A stretch of 64,000 nucleotides of DNA from Flammeovirgaceae bacterium UBA976 (GTDB taxonomy: Bacteria; Bacteroidota; Bacteroidia; Cytophagales; Cyclobacteriaceae). The notes below the pieces were generated by a model. It was given only the letters and a program-made list of their open reading frames with translations. It was not told the origin of the DNA and searched no databases. Location of the stretch: contig DBBU01000023.1 in NCBI GenBank assembly GCA_002292365.1, forward strand, positions 32,832 to 96,831, read 5' to 3'. Positions 63,768 through 64,000 of this stretch are shown one piece after another. Positions within the stretch are counted from its first letter, which is position 1, and each line of letters opens with the position of its first letter. Position numbers and translations under genes: made by a program.

Positions 63768-64000
63768 CTATTTTTGCTTCCCTTCAGCGTCTAATTCAAT
63801 CAATTCATAACCTAATTTTTTAAGACGTGTCAAATTTCCGACACCATCACCTACGATGACTACATAGAATTGATTTAGATCTAGATATTTTTTTGCAAGT
63901 GCACTGAGTTCTTCTTTAGTTATATCTGTTATCAATTTACTTTGATCATCAATAAAAGAGTTGCTGAGGTCGTAATGAATGATACGTCTTAAAAAAGATG
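63768..64000 (-). CDS. C-terminal end of an M16 family peptidase (partial)
   Basis: Only the last ~77 codons are in the window; the rest lies beyond 64000. Read on the - strand it gives SFLRRIIHYDLSNSFIDDQ, then TKEELSALAKKYLDLNQFYV and VIVGDGVGN, ending KLGYELIELDAEGKQK. This is the pattern of the C-terminus of M16B peptidases (zinc peptidases with IGDK/KLGYPVVELD ends). It is convergent with the broken glycosyltransferase. A second M16 gene lies at 33995. Confidence 0.75.
   Translation of the reverse strand, partial: SFLRRIIHYDLSNSFIDDQSKLITDITKEELSALAKKYLDLNQFYVVIVGDGVGNLTRLKKLGYELIELDAEGKQK

Noticed and set aside
1..64000. tRNA or rRNA genes, CRISPR arrays, insertion sequences, att sites
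   Set aside because: Reading the intergenic stretches showed no TPsiC-like arms, no regularly spaced repeats, no transposase genes and no terminal inverted repeats.

Overview
The window is chromosomal DNA of a member of the Bacteroidota, most likely an aerobic marine-type Cytophagales or a near relative. The evidence is an AT-rich composition (about 40% GC by eye), few Shine-Dalgarno sites, and -7 boxes of the Bacteroidota type TAnnTTTG before several genes. It also carries phylum-typical genes: DUF5916 beta-barrels, DUF4290 next to murA, DUF5606, DUF6122, the type IX secretion gene porT beside ubiE, and a LolA homologue beside ftsK. I see no rRNA, tRNA, CRISPR array, insertion sequence, prophage or plasmid origin.

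Layout. 0.2-10.9 kb: a same-strand run for sugar and polysaccharide use (lipoprotein sulfatase, lipoprotein mutarotase, a multidomain PQQ-type sugar dehydrogenase/cytochrome c lipoprotein, two tandem DUF5916 barrels). 11-16.9 kb: ketoacyl synthase III, a PqqB-like hydrolase, a small secreted protein, an AraC regulator, a remnant of a GH97 glycosidase and galactokinase. 17-29.7 kb: MarC, DUF779 with aldehyde dehydrogenase, a broken S9 peptidase, a Tat-exported oxidoreductase with DoxX, and short metabolic operons. 29.8-42 kb: dnaX split at an A10 run, a LysM lytic transglycosylase, O-methyltransferase, M16 peptidase, GT9, PepP, DUF4290, MurA and envelope genes. 42-56 kb: the housekeeping operon xerD-pyrD-ftsK-lolA-pyrF, then aroQ, aminotransferase, rnhA, trmN6, porT, ubiE, engB and DUF5606. 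56-64 kb: a hydroxyproline dehydratase-like enzyme and Na+ symporter, a PadR regulator with a clear operator, a nucleotidyltransferase/sugar kinase/EamA cassette, a broken glycosyltransferase, and the end of an M16 peptidase.

How the genes fit together. Mutarotase, galactokinase, sulfatase, the PQQ-type dehydrogenase, the GH97 remnant and the nucleotidyltransferase/kinase pair all point to use of complex, probably sulfated, carbohydrates. FtsK and XerD are coded together, as expected for chromosome dimer resolution. DnaX, RNase HI, MurA, PyrD, PyrF, UbiE and EngB make the middle of the window core chromosome.

The most notable observation is dnaX. The gamma frame closes just after ten consecutive A residues, while the tau extension is open across the same run in the -1 frame. 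This looks like recoding that makes two clamp-loader subunits from one gene. Three genes are decayed: an S9 peptidase with several frameshifts and a nonsense codon, a GH97 fragment cut off at galK, and a glycosyltransferase with three frame changes. MurA has Asp in place of the fosfomycin-target Cys, and the proline racemase homologue has the Cys/Thr pair of trans-3-hydroxyproline dehydratases.
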